In this document: positions 1 through 9,554 of the stretch, in pieces
Layout of the letters: every line of letters begins with the position of its first letter
Position numbering within the stretch: the stretch's first letter is position 1
Assembly (NCBI GenBank): GCA_948144175.1
Contig: CANXME010000317.1
Coordinates: 47,387-111,386 of the forward strand
Direction of reading: 5' to 3'
DNA: 64,000 nucleotides
DNA from: Closterium sp. NIES-65
Lineage: Eukaryota; Streptophyta; Zygnematophyceae; Desmidiales; Closteriaceae
Notes under the pieces: generated by a model
What the model saw: only the letters and a program-made list of their open reading frames with translations
What the model was told of the DNA's origin: nothing
The model's database searches: none
Program-made: the position numbers and the translations under genes

Positions 1-117
1 AAACTTTGCTTGCTTTCCTAAAAAAAGGTTCGGCGCTTCGCGCCTTTAGGGAAAGCTTTTTAGAACAAGCGGGGGAAAAGTTAATGGTTTGGACTCTCAA
101 AAAAAAGTAATATAAGC
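1..117. other. Intergenic leader upstream of nad3
   Basis: No gene is seen. The stretch holds a small GC-rich inverted repeat of the kind found throughout the window (GGCGCTTCGCGCC near position 33) and an A-rich run just before the nad3 start. No Shine-Dalgarno-like or promoter motif is recognised. Confidence 0.6.
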
Positions 118-3064
118 ATGGAATTTGCTCCCATTTCAGTTTATTTAGTTATAAGTTTAATACTTTCTTTAATTTTAGTTGGCGTGTCTTATCTATTTTC
201 ATCATCATCCAATCTGGCTTATCCTGAGAAATTATCAGCTTATGAATGTGGCTTTGACCCTTTTGATGATGCTAGAAGTCGATTTGACATACGTTTTTAT
301 CTTGTATCCATTTTATTTATTATATTCGGGGCGACCGTAAGTTTCCAAGTGAAATGAGGCTCCTTGTAGCTGCAAGCAAATCGAAGACGACTCTCCTTCG
401 ACGATTTGTTTAACCTAAGTGTATTCACATAAGATTACAAAATCGTTATTTTGATAATTGACCAATCTTTGTGGTCAATGAAATCAATAGAAGGGGCTTT
501 AGCACTGTCGTACCTTTGATCTTTTCTAGGCATACAGAAGCAGTTGAACAGGTTAATTGTGAAGGCTAGGTTTCAGGTGGCGGATAAATAAACCGAACGC
601 AGCACCTTTTTCTGCGCTTCGCGCCTATGGAATACCCGCAGGCACGAAGTGTTGTGCGAGCGTAAGCGAAGTAGGACAGGTGTCCGCAGTTAAAGAAAGA
701 ATGTCCGCAGTTAAAGAAAGAATGTCCGCAGCTGCTCTCCTTCGCACATGCAAACATTACTCCACTCCTTTCGGGGCATGTTATGTAACCGCGCGCAGTA
801 ACTGCAAGCTCGCACGCTCCCTAACGCACCGCTTGGTTTGCTTGCTTATTTCTACGAGACCTTCTCCGAAAGCGAGCCGGTCGGAAGGAGCGGCTAAACG
901 TCAGAATTTTGCTTGTGAACCTTTCATACATAACATAGTTGAATGCCTTTGCCCCGAGTTTGCAATCGTGCCCTACGTTGCGAGCGCAAGCGAAGCATCC
1001 CCTGCAAGGAACTTGCTTTCGCGTCCCCTTGGGTGCAAGCCTGCTTTGCAAGCGTAGTCGACGGAGACTTGATAGTTTCATAGACAACACGGACCAATCA
1101 GCGGATCTGCAGACACCTTCATGTGCTAAAGTAAAATTAGGCGCACCTAACGTTTTCGCGCTCTTCGAGAGTACTAACTATCTGCGGTTAGCGCTTTGAG
1201 AATATGCGTTTCATACTAAAGTTGCTTTAATCGAATAAAAGCAGCGAAAGGCTTGGGTAGAACTAGTCAGGACCACACTTCGAAAGGAACATCGATGAAG
1301 ACTGGAAGCACAGCTGCTTATGCATATGAGCTTAAACAAAGCAAATAAGAACACTTGGTAAAACCGGTGAACCACTTGTCTGAATTCAAATTATTTATCT
1401 TGGACTTTCCAAAGGAAAGTGCTTTCTCGCTACGCGATGACTTGAAAGGGCTTTTTTTCGCAAGAAAGGAAGGCGCGCAGCGGTGAAAAAAAAAGGCTTT
1501 GCTTGTGAAGGCGCGCAGCGGTGAGCTTGCGAAGCAAGCGAAGGAAGCACTTTTTTGAATGCTGTGCAAGGGGACAGAGGGCTCGTATTACCTGCTTACT
1601 CAAAAGATGCCTTGCAAAAGGAAAGCGCTGAGAATAGGTCAGCAGAAGGGAAGGAGCCTAGATTGATGGAAGTTAGTTCGGAATCGCATCGATTATTCAG
1701 TCGCTAGTTTGCTTGTAGGCGGCGCAGTTTCATGCGCTGAGCGTAAGCTGCTTCGGAAGAAGGCCAGGTATCATCTAAGGCGCGAAGCGTCGAAGATATG
1801 CTTGTGAATCCACTTGATCAAAAAAAAGATCACGTTGAAAACTCTGACGAGCCTTCAGTTGTCGGCGATAACGAATCCCATCAAGACTTCAAGTAGGCTG
1901 AAAGCCGTGACCATCTTTTTTTTTATTGAATACCTAAGCGGTTTGTCTGGGCAAAAGATGTAGCATATACAAGAGATACTTTAGTTAAAGCTTTAGTTTG
2001 GAATTTTTTTGAATGCCAACTATCCAATTTCCATGCTTTCTTTGCACTGTTTTTTTTGAACCTTTCACGTCGCTTTATGCGAAGTGGATCTAAAAACGCT
2101 AAAAGAATCTAGTAACTAGAAAAATCAATAGTTGATCTTTATGCTTTAATTGAAGCAAGATAACGCTAATTTTTCAAATAAACGAGAAAATTGCTAATTG
2201 GAGTGCTTTCAATGTTTTTCTAAAGTTAAAGCGGTAAGATAAAAAGTGGTAGTCTTTGTCACACTGCACCTTCTTAGTTGTAGAACAATTTCAATAATCT
2301 AAAGAGAGATGTATTTAGAAAACTTGAGTTGGAGAGCCGTGTGATGGGTGACTATCTAGCACGGTTCGGAGAGGACTTCAGTACACGAAGAACCAAATGA
2401 TGAATGTTTTCTTTCGCTTCCAAAAAGCTTCGCACATGTTTAGTTCTTTTATAACTTTATGCAAAGAAAAACGTTTGCAAAGCACCTTTCCCGACGTCCT
2501 AGCGGACCCTTTTCAAAACACAAAAGCTTCGTTCTAGCGGTGCTCCGCACCGCTAGGATGCTTCCTTAGAATGTGCGCCTTTGCTTGCTATGCTTGTAGC
2601 TTTTTCTTTCGCTTTCCCTAAGGCCGTCCTAACGGAAAAAAGGTTTGTAGGGCAACCTAACCTTCGGTGCCGGTTGCGAAAGAAGTAAGAACCTACAAGT
2701 AACGGCTTGAGTTTGCATGCACGCAAGTGAAATGGTATGCTTAGTTAGAATAGCACCGAAGCTCACACGCTCCGCGCCATGGGCAAAACTAGGGGAAAGA
2801 GGCGCAGCACTTTGCTTGGATCCGTAGCACGAAACAAAGCAACAAAGTGCTGCGCTTCGCGCCTTTATAAAAAAACAAGATTTTTTTTTGGTTCATTCAA
2901 GTACAGTTTTTACTCTATATTTAGAAGTGACCTTCCTTTTCCCTTGGGCAGTTTCTTTAAATAAAATTGGACTTTTTGGGTTTTGGTCTATGATGGTGTT
3001 TTTATTCATTTTAACCATTGGTTTTATATACGAATGGAAAAAAGGTGCTCTAGACTGGGAATAA
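118..3064 (+). CDS. nad3: nad3, NADH dehydrogenase (complex I) subunit 3, split by a group II intron
   Basis: Membrane subunit of respiratory complex I in the inner mitochondrial membrane. Exon 1 is 118-328 and exon 2 is 2919-3064. Joined, they give 357 nt, that is 118 codons plus TAA, the length I recall for plant nad3. Exon 1 encodes the first helix and the conserved loop [20 protein letters not shown], with the Cys involved in the active/deactive switch, and ends after the first base of a codon (TTC G). Exon 2 starts AT TTA GAA, so the split codon becomes GAT (Asp) and the conserved FDLEVTF motif is restored. Exon 2 then supplies the last two helices and ends in [10 protein letters not shown]. 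Read without splicing, exon 1 runs into a stop at 357 and would lack a third of the protein. The next recognised gene, trnV, is 1.7 kb downstream. Confidence 0.95.
2334..2367 (+). ncRNA. Domain V of the nad3 group II intron
   Basis: The 34-nt hairpin starts GAGCCGTGTG and ends GCACGGTTC. It has the AGC catalytic triad in the basal stem, a short upper stem (ATGG/CTAT) closed by a GTGA tetraloop (GNRA type), and the usual two-base bulge. This is the catalytic heart of the ribozyme and fixes the strand and identity of the intron. Confidence 0.9.
2381..2904 (+). other. Expanded domain VI stem with ~490-nt apical insertion
   Basis: The left arm at 2381-2397 (GTACACGAAGAACCAAA) pairs in two blocks with the right arm at 2887-2904 (TTTGGTTCATTCAAGTAC): AACCAAA with TTTGGTT and GTAC with GTAC. 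The 489 bases between them (2398-2886) are rich in the genome's GC-type hairpin repeats and carry no recognised gene. This accounts for the large distance between domain V and the 3' splice site. The pairing was found by eye. Confidence 0.6.
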
Positions 3065-4215
3065 GAATCCTGCGGAATGTTTCGCTTGCATAATAATCTT
3101 TCTCGCTTTTCTACGAGGTATCGAGACTTGCTCGGGTATTTTCTTGGTAGGCAAGCCAAATTCTTACGTTACGCAATCTTACGGACCTAGAAGAGGATAC
3201 CACCACCACGGTCCGTTAGGACACCGCTTGCTACGCAAGCGAAACAGAGACCTACGAACACCTTCAAGCGCTTCGGACCTTCAACTACCCGAAGTAGCAT
3301 GTACTTATGGTTAACTATGAGATTATCCTAATAGCAAAATGCCTTTGGTAGATACTTTGAGAGGTATTTTTGACAAAAACGCTTGGCTTTATTTCAAATA
3401 GCTAGCAAAAAAGAGTTCTTTTGGTGGAAGTAGGCCCAAAGGGCCTACGTTGTAAACTTTACCGCATAAAATTTGTTAGATTATTCTTTGGTTGGCTTGG
3501 CCCCCATAGATTAATGCTTCGCATCTTTTCTTTCGCAAGCGACATGCAAACGTTTGCGGTGCTGTATGTGTGTTCACTTGCAAAGCGAGTGCTTCGCACC
3601 ACATAATCATGTCGCAAGCTCGGACTCTTTCGCTTGTATTATGCTTGCATGATTATGCCGTGCGAAATTAGTTAAGATTCTGAGCACCTTAATGAATGAA
3701 TGTTTAATGCAAGCTCAATGCTTCGCATCTTTCGCACCATAAGTTTGGCGCTGGCTATATCTTGCTATTCTGCGAACCGCATAATAATGCAAATGCTTTT
3801 TCTGCGAAAATGTTTCGTGCTGCCTTTGTATTTGGCTAACTTTAAAGCTTTTGCCTTTCTCTCAACGGGACTTGCTTGCTCATAGAAAAAAAAAATCTTT
3901 CGCGCGCTCTTGTACTGTGCACGCAAGCCCATTTTTCTATGTTTCATGCGGAATGCATGCACGCAAGCTTATTTTTCGCACGTGGTTTATGTGTCGCTTT
4001 AAGGCAAGCTCATTCTACCTATTATTTGTTTTGCGCGGAGCATGCGAGCTTGCGTCTCCAAAGGTTCGAAGAAGGCTTCCGCTCCTGGCACGAATAGGGC
4101 GCGAAGCGCGAGCTTACGCCCGTACGCACCCCTCCCAGAAAGTTTCCTTGCGACGGATAAAAGCAAGCTCCTTTCTTCGGGGCATAATAAAACGCGCATG
4201 CACATTATAGAAGAC

Positions 4216-4267
4216 AGGCTCTTTCAAGAGTCGCACGCTCCGCGAGTTAGATCTTTTGAAAGAGCCT
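4216..4267. repeat. Inverted repeat, 12-bp arms
   Basis: AGGCTCTTTCAA (4216-4227) and its exact complement TTGAAAGAGCCT (4256-4267) enclose 28 bases. It lies in non-coding DNA and its role is unknown. Confidence 0.7.
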
Positions 4268-4294
4268 ATTATGTTATGCGCCACACGGTAGGGA

Positions 4295-4342
4295 AAAGCG
4301 CAGTAACATGCAAGCTTCCGTCGCAAGTTCTTCGAACCTTTC
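4295..4342 (+). repeat. 48-bp dispersed direct repeat, copy A
   Basis: This 48-base stretch, starting AAAGCGCAGTAACATGCAAG, recurs without change at 9913-9960 in the same orientation. A shorter match to its start (CGCAGTAACATGC) occurs near 9495. Pairs of repeats this long can support rare homologous recombination in plant-type mtDNA. Confidence 0.85.
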
Positions 4343-4394
4343 GAAGATAAGATAGGTTCTAGCTTGGCTTGTTTGAATGAAAAAAAAATAGGCT

Positions 4395-4480
4395 GATTCT
4401 AGTCTCTGCGGGGTTGCTTCCCATCCGCGCATTGTAGCCGGTACCTAGCGCGGTCTCTCTGCAAGCGATCGTCTCCGTTA
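4395..4480 (-). pseudogene. Possible relic of a group I intron core
   Basis: Read on the minus strand, the segment contains GGCTACAATGCGCGG followed by AACCCCGCAGAGACTAGA. These resemble the Q and R core elements (P4-P6 and the 5' strand of P7) of a group I intron. No S element (AAGATATAGTC-like) is found in the following ~300 bases, no exon is recognised beside it, and there is no homing-endonuclease frame. It is at best a fragment, and a chance match is possible. Confidence 0.25.
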
Positions 4481-4791
4481 AGAAAGCAAGCAAAGCTTGC
4501 GAAGGAGCCTAAAAAACGCACCCAATACTATCGCGCAGCGAGAGCACGTGCTTTCGTGCGCAGCAATGCAATTGTTTTTGCATGCTCGCTTCGCATGCGA
4601 AGCATTGAGCACATAATATAATAATGCCAGCGATTTCTGCGAAACCAGCAGACATCTTTTCTTCGGACAATTTTCATTCAATTCGGATAAAAATAAAAAC
4701 AACAAAACTCCGACTGCGCGAACCTTTTTTTTAGTGTATTATATCTTGAGTCTACATCAAAAATGAACAATAAATGCTTTGAAAATAATTT

Positions 4792-4863
4792 GGGTAATTA
4801 GCTCAGTGGTAGAGTACCTCGTTTACACCGAGAGAGTCAGCGGTTCGAATCCGTTATTACCCA
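4792..4863 (+). tRNA. trnV(uac): tRNA-Val (anticodon UAC)
   Basis: A full 72-nt cloverleaf. The acceptor GGGTAAT pairs with ATTACCC and is followed by discriminator A. The D arm is GCTC/GAGT. The anticodon arm CCTCG-TTTACAC-CGAGA has TAC at the anticodon, and the T arm has the loop TTCGAAT. CCA is not encoded as a full tail. Confidence 0.95.
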
Positions 4864-5000
4864 TATCCCTTGGCAACCTTTGCTTGCTCGGGTATTTTCT
4901 TGCTAGGCAAGCAAAATTATGACGAGACGTTAGCTTTCCAAAGCAAGCTTTAGGAATGCCTCTTTATGGGGCGCCTTCGGCGCACCTTTATAAAAAGCTA

Positions 5001-5042
5001 GTGCGTTACGCACCTTGTAGGCCTACAAGGTGCGTAACGCAC
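5001..5042. repeat. Perfect 42-bp palindrome
   Basis: The two 21-base halves are exact reverse complements with no spacer: the left half starts GTGCGTTACGCACC and the centre is GTAGGCCTAC. It lies in the 333-bp gap between trnV and trnD. As RNA it would fold into a long hairpin, so tRNA precursor processing or transcript 3'-end formation is possible. Confidence 0.9.
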
Positions 5043-5196
5043 AGAAATGTTAAGAGAAGTTTAAGTGTTCCAATTTCGCTTCGCACTTTATCGCTTCGCG
5101 CCTAGACTGAGAGTTTTCACTTGCTTTCGGAAAGCTCTGGTGAAAAGATAGTTCAGTTAACTACGCTCACACTTTACTAATAGAAAGCAAGGCAAC

Positions 5197-5270
5197 GGGG
5201 AAGTAGCTTAGTTGGTTAAAGCGCCAGCCTGTCACGCTGGAGATCACGGGTTCAAGTCCCGCCTTTCTCG
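5197..5270 (+). tRNA. trnD(guc): tRNA-Asp (anticodon GUC)
   Basis: A 74-nt cloverleaf. The acceptor GGGGAAG pairs with CTTTCTC (with G-U pairs) and is followed by discriminator G. The D arm is GCTT/AAGC. The anticodon arm CCAGC-CTGTCAC-GCTGG has GTC at the anticodon, and the T arm has the loop TTCAAGT. The outermost T-stem pair is an A/C mismatch. Confidence 0.93.
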
Positions 5271-5712
5271 CGCCTTCGGCGCCCTTGTCCGCAGGCGCGA
5301 AGCCAAAGTCATTTTATAAGACATTGCAACCACGAACAATTGGTTCTTTGATTCAAAAAGTGGCCTAAATGAAAATCTAAGAACGGAAGTTCATGTGCAC
5401 TTAAAGAAAGACTCTAATGAATTGAATATATGAATTTCTTTTTACGAGTTTCTATGGAACCTTCGTAACTTATTCTTTTTGAGAGCCTAAGCTTCTTTTA
5501 GGAGGTGAAGTAAAAGGCTTGTAGCGCAACCGGCGCCGCGTTGGAGCCGGAGCAGGTTCGTTCGTAAGAAGTACAAGGAAGCGTAAGCGAAGTGTGGCAT
5601 GGATTCGGTCCTTCGGGCCCCGTTTTCTATAACGCAAGCAAACCTTGCGATGGTTCCGTTCCCGTTTAGGGAGAGCAAGCTAAGCAAGCTCACCCAGGCG
5701 CGCAGCGGTGAG
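5271..5712. other. Spacer between trnD and the trnS repeat block
   Basis: No gene is seen. GC-rich short repeats (GCGCAGCGGTGAGCTTGCG and similar) dominate the second half. A minus-strand frame of about 68 codons consists of such repeats and is not supported as a gene. Confidence 0.55.
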
Positions 5713-5788
5713 CTTGCGTGGCCGTAAGGTTAGCTTGCGAAGCTTGCGTGGCCGTAAGGTTAGCAAGCTAACCTTACGGCCACGCAAG
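5713..5788. repeat. Duplicated repeat ending in a 22-bp-stem hairpin, directly before trnS
   Basis: The sequence CTTGCGTGGCCGTAAGG... (22 nt) occurs at 5713-5734 and again at 5743-5764, and its exact reverse complement is at 5767-5788. The second copy and the inverted copy form a 22-bp stem with a two-base loop that ends four bases before the 5' end of trnS(gcu). It may help mature the tRNA 5' end, or be a repeat that expanded there by chance. Confidence 0.85.
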
Positions 5789-5835
5789 GTTAGGAGGTAT
5801 GGCTGAGAGGCTGAAGGCATTGGTTTGCTAAATCA

Positions 5836-6934
5836 GTGTGACAAGCAGCCACAAAGTATAATAGGGTGAGATACCCTAGGGCACAACCACGGCCCTATCC
5901 TATCACGACCTACAAAACATAGGGAACTCGTGAGACAATGTAGTGTAGCTTAACTTCCGCAATAAGCTGTTATTACAAGGATAAGAGGATCAAAAAAAGC
6001 TGTTTTCAATGCATTAAGCTTCAAATAAGTTTGGTACCGAGAATAAAAAATAGTAAAAGTAAAGAATTTTAAGAAAGTAAAAAGTCTCTGCAAGAATGAA
6101 AGAACAAATCTAATCTCAAATTTATCTTCAAGATTCTTTATCTTTACTTTTCTCTAAGTATGTTATGAACAAGCTTATGATCCCCTTTTAACAAATGAAT
6201 AGTACATACGAATTAATGAAGAGGCCTCGTCACAAACAGTATAAAGCGGATCTCAGATCACCGAATGTGTCGCTGAGTATTTTCCTTTTGCTTTGCTGCG
6301 CACCGTGCGTTGCGACTTAGGTAAGGTTCGCAGGTGCTAAGCGCATTCCTTTAGGCGCGCAGCGGTGAGCAAGCTTTGCTTGCGAAGGAAAGGAGTGGTT
6401 GCTTTTTTTTACTAACAGCAAGAGTGAAGAAACTGCTGATTTAAGTTTCTTTGTGGTTTATTAAAAAATCTTGCCGGGGTTTAGTTAAGTTCATAATGTT
6501 AAAAGAAAAAGTGTACTTGGTGGAACTTGGGCACCTATCATTAAAAAAAACGGCAATGATAGGGCGCAAGCATAGCTTACTAAGCAATAATTAAGAAATA
6601 GGTTCGGTTCGTTAGAACTTTCTTTTCTAAACAGAAATATCTATCTTTCTTAATAAGATTGCTGACTAAAGCACAGGTAACCTGGTTTTGATTGAAGCGA
6701 ATATATTTTGATTTGCTTAATTTTTAAACAAATATCGTTGCGCATCTTTCGCAAGCGAAGTTTGCTGTATTCTGCCGGAGGCCACGGTTTGAAACAGGCA
6801 CTTAGGTTGTATTTTGAGCAATTTGCTTTCTTGGCAAGGGTGCGCAGCAATACAGGTTGCTTGAGCCGTATGCAAGAAAACTTGCCAGTACGGTTCTTAG
6901 GGGGGGAGCCCTTTTTAGGTGTACCTATCCCAAT
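5836..6934 (+). other. Group II intron in trnS(gcu)
   Basis: A 1099-nt intron with a consensus 5' end GTGTGAC and a 3' end CCCAAT (AY rule). Domain V is at 6863-6896. A domain VI hairpin follows, built on GGGGGG and TATCCC, with A6927 eight bases from the end as likely branch point. TGATTT at 6437-6442 could be EBS1, pairing with the exon end AAATCA. No maturase frame is present. A group II intron at this tRNA position is, from memory, known in liverworts and some charophytes, so this is probably an inherited intron. Confidence 0.9.
6863..6896 (+). ncRNA. Domain V of the trnS group II intron
   Basis: 34 nt, GAGCCGTATG ... GTACGGTTC, with the AGC triad at 6864-6866. The upper stem is CAAG/CTTG. 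The terminal loop is AAAA instead of the common GAAA. Confidence 0.9.
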
Positions 6935-6979
6935 ACATACAATACATTTGTATCATGGGTTCGAATCCCATTACCTCCG

Positions 6980-9342
6980 TTCTTTCATTTTCTTGTTCAA
7001 ACCTTTTTTTAGTGTGACTGGATCTCTAACGTAAAAATTTGAGTTTTCGCCCGCTTTGCACAGAAATGGCCTCCGGCAGAAAAAAATCCCCGCTTGCTGT
7101 GCGCGAACGTAAGCAAGCAACATTCTTGAGCGCAATGTTTCGCAGAAAATTTATGGTGCGAAACGAAGCATACTTTAATCATGCATCATTATGGTGTGAA
7201 ATATGCGAAGCACCGTTCTATAAATAAGGCGCGAAGACAGGGTGCGTAAGACACACGCAAGCGAAGTTCTTCGGGTAGGCGTGCCGCTTCCAAGAAGCTC
7301 GCACCTAAGGCGCCTTACAAAGAAAAGTTTACTAAAGCTTTAGTAAACGGCAAGCAAAATACCCGAAGTGCGCAGCCTAGAGGCGCGAAGCCTGCGAGCC
7401 TAAGCGGGGCCCGAAGAAGGCTTGCGTGTGCCTTACGCGCCTTCGGAGCGAGCTTAGGCTCGCATCCCCCGGTTGGCACAGAGCGTGTGAGCAAGCTTGC
7501 GAAACAAAGAAGCGATGGCTTTCCTTTAAGTAAGATACTTGCTTTGCAAACTCAAAGCTTCTTGCGGACCGTAGCATTGCTACGCAAAAAGACTCCCTAA
7601 TGAAAAGAAAGTTATTACTTTGTTGTAGCCTAGATGTACTTTTCACAAACCTCTCCCATTTGTCCAAAAATCTACTATTCCAAGGTGCGAAGCTTCGAAA
7701 GCTTTCTGTTTTCTTCTAATTAAACGGTTATGCAAAAACCAATGCTCCGCACGAACGGTGCGGAGCAATATTCTTCAATTCTATGCCACATAAGTTTGCC
7801 TTTCATACTCATCCGTAACTGGGTGCCTTTCTCTACAGTGAACATGGGCAGATCTTCTTATTGTGCTAGATCGTAAGTAGATTTTGTCTTTAGTTGATTA
7901 GCAAGGTACGACTGTTATTTGGGAAGCTGTATGCTTTCACATATTCCCTTTTTTAGCAAACAAGCAAGGCAGATATATTTCCAAGAAGTATATCGTGTGG
8001 ATTCGATTGATTGAACAAAAACGGAAGACCGGTTGCCCTTTTTTTTAAAGTCAACTAAAAGAGAATAGAATCCGGCCCTTCGCGTTTGAAATTTTTTTTT
8101 GCTCTATTTCCGTAGCATCGAATAGAACTATGTTCTGTTTACTTTAGTTTTTGTGGAAATTTTTCTAAGTGATTGGTATTTAATACCGATGGAGTGATAG
8201 ATCTGTGGTTACTTGTCTTTTCTTTTTCGCAAGTATGTTCTAAACTAAAGGAGTTATGTTTTCAAATCATTTCTAAAATCATTTATCTTGTCTTTTCAAC
8301 CAGACTATGAAAAGCTTTTCGATTTCTTGACAGAGTGTCTGATTTGTTTGTCACAGTATTTACAGGTATTTTGCATGAACTCATAGTGTATTTTCTGGAC
8401 TTACTTCACTTTCAAACCATTTTGCTTATTTTTTGTCATTTCGAGTTATCTTTTTTTATGAGTACTTTGAAAAATATGTTCTGTGTCTATTGAGTGGAAT
8501 CGATTGATTGAGTATCTCAGAGAGAGTTATATTTTGTGTCTTTATGTGCTTCGCACCTGCGGATCTACGAAAATCTTTCGCGCGCGTTCTTACGAACCTT
8601 AGGTTTCCGTCAGGCGCCGTCATAGCGAGCAAGCAAAGCTAACAAAAAAGAAAGCTTGCCAAGCCAGCGAAGCAAAACAGTTAGAATGAACTTGCTTTGC
8701 AAGCGAAACACATACTTGTTCCAAGGTTTAAAATACTTCTTTGGGATTATCATGGTTGTTAAACATCTTATAAAACAATCCCAAAGAAGGCGAGAAGCGT
8801 TGGCTGTAAAAAAAAGGCGCGTGATAACCAGTGAAAAGAAGATGTCCGCAGTGAAAAAATGTCGGCTGCTGCGCACGAACGCTTTGAAAAACGAAGCGAT
8901 TTCAGCGAAATGCTTGCAAAGCACGAACGCGAAAAGAAGTAAAGTTACGTGTGAAGTGTGCAAAGCACGTTGAGGTCTGTGTTTCACGGCATAAAAAAAC
9001 GCCAAATAATGAATGACGCAACTTTTAACGGTCTTTCGGACTCCGTTAGGTTCGTCAGAGCGAGCGAGCAAGCAAAGCTTGCGACGGAAAGCTTGCTACG
9101 CAAGCGACACATTTTTGGTTTGTAGGCGTGCATATTTTTTTTGTTTGTACGCGGGCGAAACATACGCGGAAGCGCAGCGCTTCGCGCCTCCGGCAGAAAA
9201 GGCTTGCATGCACATAATAAATAATGCATGCGGGCAAACATCTTGGCATAATACAGGCGGTTCGCAGATTTTCGCATAATACAGCAAGCCTTGCTTGCCA
9301 CATTATTTGAGCGAAGCGAAGCAATGTTTTTTGATTTGATAT
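6980..9342. other. 2.4-kb gene-free spacer between trnS and trnA
   Basis: No recognisable gene. The first part and the part after 8550 are rich in GC-type hairpin repeats; the open frames there (up to 153 codons on the minus strand at 8610-9071) overlap frames on the other strand and look repeat-derived. The middle (about 7700-8550) is AT-rich and mostly unique. It has two related segments, GGATTCGATTGATTGA near 7999 and GGAATCGATTGATTGA near 8498. Confidence 0.6.
8736..8789. repeat. Inverted repeat, 13-bp arms
   Basis: CTTCTTTGGGATT (8736-8748) and its exact complement AATCCCAAAGAAG (8777-8789) enclose 28 bases in non-coding DNA. Confidence 0.75.
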
Positions 9343-9415
9343 GGGGGCGTAGTTCAATTGGTAGAGCACATGCTTTGCACGCATGAAGTTATCGGTTCAA
9401 GTCCGTTCGCCTCCA
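9343..9415 (+). tRNA. trnA(ugc): tRNA-Ala (anticodon UGC)
   Basis: A 73-nt cloverleaf. The acceptor GGGGGCG pairs with CGCCTCC (one G-U) and is followed by discriminator A. The D arm is GTTC/GAGC, the anticodon stem CATGC/GCATG with TGC in the loop, and the T loop is TTCAAGT. Confidence 0.95.
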
Positions 9416-9554
9416 ATGTGCCTGGGGAAAAGCACAACTAGACTAGATTGGTCAACTTACTTACTACTTTGAATCTTCCCTTTCCTAAGGGATCGCAGTA
9501 ACATGCGCCCTAACAGCAGCGGCAGCTGCCATAAAGGGACCTGCTTCATTCAGG

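Larger units (their letters stand above)
329..2918 (+). other. Group II intron in nad3 (after coding nucleotide 211)
   Basis: A 2590-nt intron. The 5' end GGGCGAC resembles the group II consensus GTGYGAC with one change. A typical 34-nt domain V lies at 2334-2367. The 3' end is CTCTAT (AY rule), with A2912 placed seven bases from the end as the likely branch point. A candidate EBS1 (CGAATA, 1232-1237) complements the last six exon bases TATTCG (323-328). No maturase or reverse transcriptase frame is present; the longest frame inside is about 125 codons and repeat-rich. Domain V is 551 nt from the 3' end instead of the usual few dozen because domain VI carries a long apical insertion. Excision would need a maturase encoded elsewhere (inference). 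Confidence 0.88.
3065..4791. other. Gene-free spacer between nad3 and trnV
   Basis: 1.7 kb with no recognisable gene. The open frames here (up to about 119 codons) overlap each other on both strands and are made of repeat-derived Ala/Arg/Ser-rich sequence, as expected from GC-rich palindromic repeats. It contains a 12-bp-stem hairpin (4216-4267), one copy of a 48-bp repeat (4295-4342) and a possible group I intron relic on the minus strand (about 4395-4480). Confidence 0.6.
5793..6979 (+). tRNA. trnS(gcu): tRNA-Ser (anticodon GCU), split by a group II intron
   Basis: Exon 1 is 5793-5835 (43 nt) and exon 2 is 6935-6979 (45 nt). The joined 88-nt class II tRNA has acceptor GGAGGTA paired with TACCTCC, discriminator G, anticodon arm TTGGT-TTGCTAA-ATCAA with GCT at the anticodon, a long variable arm (ATACAA/TTGTAT stem) and T loop TTCGAAT. 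The mature sequence closely resembles the land-plant mitochondrial trnS(gcu) I remember. The intron cuts at the last base pair of the anticodon stem, after nucleotide 43. Confidence 0.93.

Noticed and set aside
118-357. nad3 as an unspliced, truncated 79-codon gene
   Set aside because: The last eight codons (GATVSFQVK region) are intron sequence; joining 328 to 2919 restores the conserved FDLEVTF and a normal 118-aa protein.
680-1199. Frames of 86-125 codons inside the nad3 intron as a maturase
   Set aside because: No reverse-transcriptase, domain X or endonuclease motif is visible; the sequences are repeat-derived and overlap on both strands.
8610-9071. 153-codon minus-strand frame in the trnS-trnA spacer
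   Set aside because: Overlaps frames on both strands, has no recognisable motif and is composed of spacer repeats and AT-rich DNA.
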